Under the pieces are notes generated by a model, which did no database searches, had not been told where the DNA came from, and saw only the letters and a list, made by a program, of their open reading frames with translations. Both the position numbers and the translations under genes were made by a program. This document shows, piece by piece, positions 63,806 to 64,000 of a DNA stretch of 64,000 bases. Position 1 is the stretch's first letter. Every line of letters starts with the position of its first letter. Source of the DNA: Amycolatopsis xylanica (lineage in GTDB: Bacteria; Actinomycetota; Actinomycetes; Mycobacteriales; Pseudonocardiaceae); assembly GCF_900107045.1 (NCBI RefSeq), contig NZ_FNON01000001.1, positions 744,001 to 808,000 on the forward strand, given 5' to 3'.

Positions 63806-64000
63806 GACGGTACCCGGGGTGTGCCCGCTGGACTGCCCGGACGGCTGCAGCTGGACGGTGACCGTCGAGAACGGCGTCGCCACGCGGCTTCGGGGCCGCC
63901 GGGATCACCCGTTCACCCACGGCACGCTGTGCGTCAAGGTGAACCAGTACCTCGACCACACCCGAGCGCCGGACCGCCTGCTGTATCCGCTGCGCCGGAC
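63795..64000 (+). CDS. Molybdopterin oxidoreductase, N-terminal part (cut by window edge)
   Basis: Only the first 68 residues are visible. They contain CPLDCPDGC (Cys10, Cys14, Cys18) and GTLCVKVNQY, the [4Fe-4S] motif CxxxCxxxC...C at the start of DMSO-reductase-family molybdenum enzymes. The ATG (63795) lies 11 bases inside the end of the Rossmann gene, so it is translationally coupled. A bis-MGD enzyme in a phosphonate operon is unusual; the visible part cannot tell a formate dehydrogenase-like from an assimilatory nitrate-reductase-like protein. MobA for its cofactor is encoded at 17742. Confidence 0.85.
   Translation, partial: MNTETVPGVCPLDCPDGCSWTVTVENGVATRLRGRRDHPFTHGTLCVKVNQYLDHTRAPDRLLYPLRR

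Overview
The window is high-G+C actinobacterial chromosome (about 70% G+C by eye), with frequent GTG/TTG starts and many 4-base start/stop overlaps. The gene content (ergothioneine operon, deazaflavin-type nitroreductase relative, RipA-like NlpC/P60 hydrolase, CebR-type cellobiose locus, Tat-exported DyP peroxidase) points to a soil actinomycete, most likely of the Pseudonocardiaceae (Amycolatopsis-like). The genus is inference; no rRNA or tRNA gene is present to settle it.

Left part (1-22 kb), mostly housekeeping: the end of a LysR regulator; the ergothioneine operon egtABCD; a small nitroreductase-family protein; a secreted TAP-like peptidase; efeO-efeB and a phospholipase C-like lipoprotein; a P450 with a clear terminator; an MgtC-family gene behind a structured leader; aconitase; a RipA-like peptidoglycan hydrolase overlapping a mobA-like gene; a MoxR-DUF58-VWA operon; a globin.

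22-32 kb: a compact, largely unrecognised operon centred on a 997-residue TPR-CHAT (caspase-fold) protein, with two unknown soluble partners upstream, a lipoprotein before them and two further proteins behind. This is one of the two best candidates for an undescribed system. A methyltransferase and a PucR-type regulator follow on the other strand.

32-50 kb: two sugar loci. The first, on the minus strand (32.4-42.0 kb), encodes an ABC importer, a GH29 fucosidase, a PL6 polysaccharide lyase, a LacI regulator, a Gfo/Idh oxidoreductase, a sugar isomerase/epimerase and an SGNH hydrolase. Two matching AAGCGCTT palindromes lie before its two transcription units. The second (44.4-50.0 kb) is a cebR/cebEFG/bglC locus with a perfect CebR operator. 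Neither importer has an ATPase gene nearby.

50-57 kb: a DUF4388-like/Roadblock-like pair, an AraC regulator, a secreted intradiol dioxygenase fused to a small carbohydrate-binding domain, a low-G+C patch with a small membrane protein, a P-loop kinase, a CPBP protease and an NAD(P)-binding protein.

57.5 kb to the right edge: a tightly coupled operon beginning with PEP mutase and phosphonopyruvate decarboxylase, followed by an FAD/NAD(P)-binding protein, a fold-type-II-like enzyme, a Rossmann protein and the start of a molybdopterin oxidoreductase. This is a phosphonate biosynthesis cluster with an unusual tailoring set, cut off by the window.

Intergenic regions carry recurrent palindromes: nine copies of a 46-base element with a GGTTAGAACC core, a second family with GATAAAG/CTTTATC arms, and several singletons, including a 166-base MITE-like inverted repeat on the bglC stop codon. 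No CRISPR array, tRNA, rRNA or transposase gene was seen.
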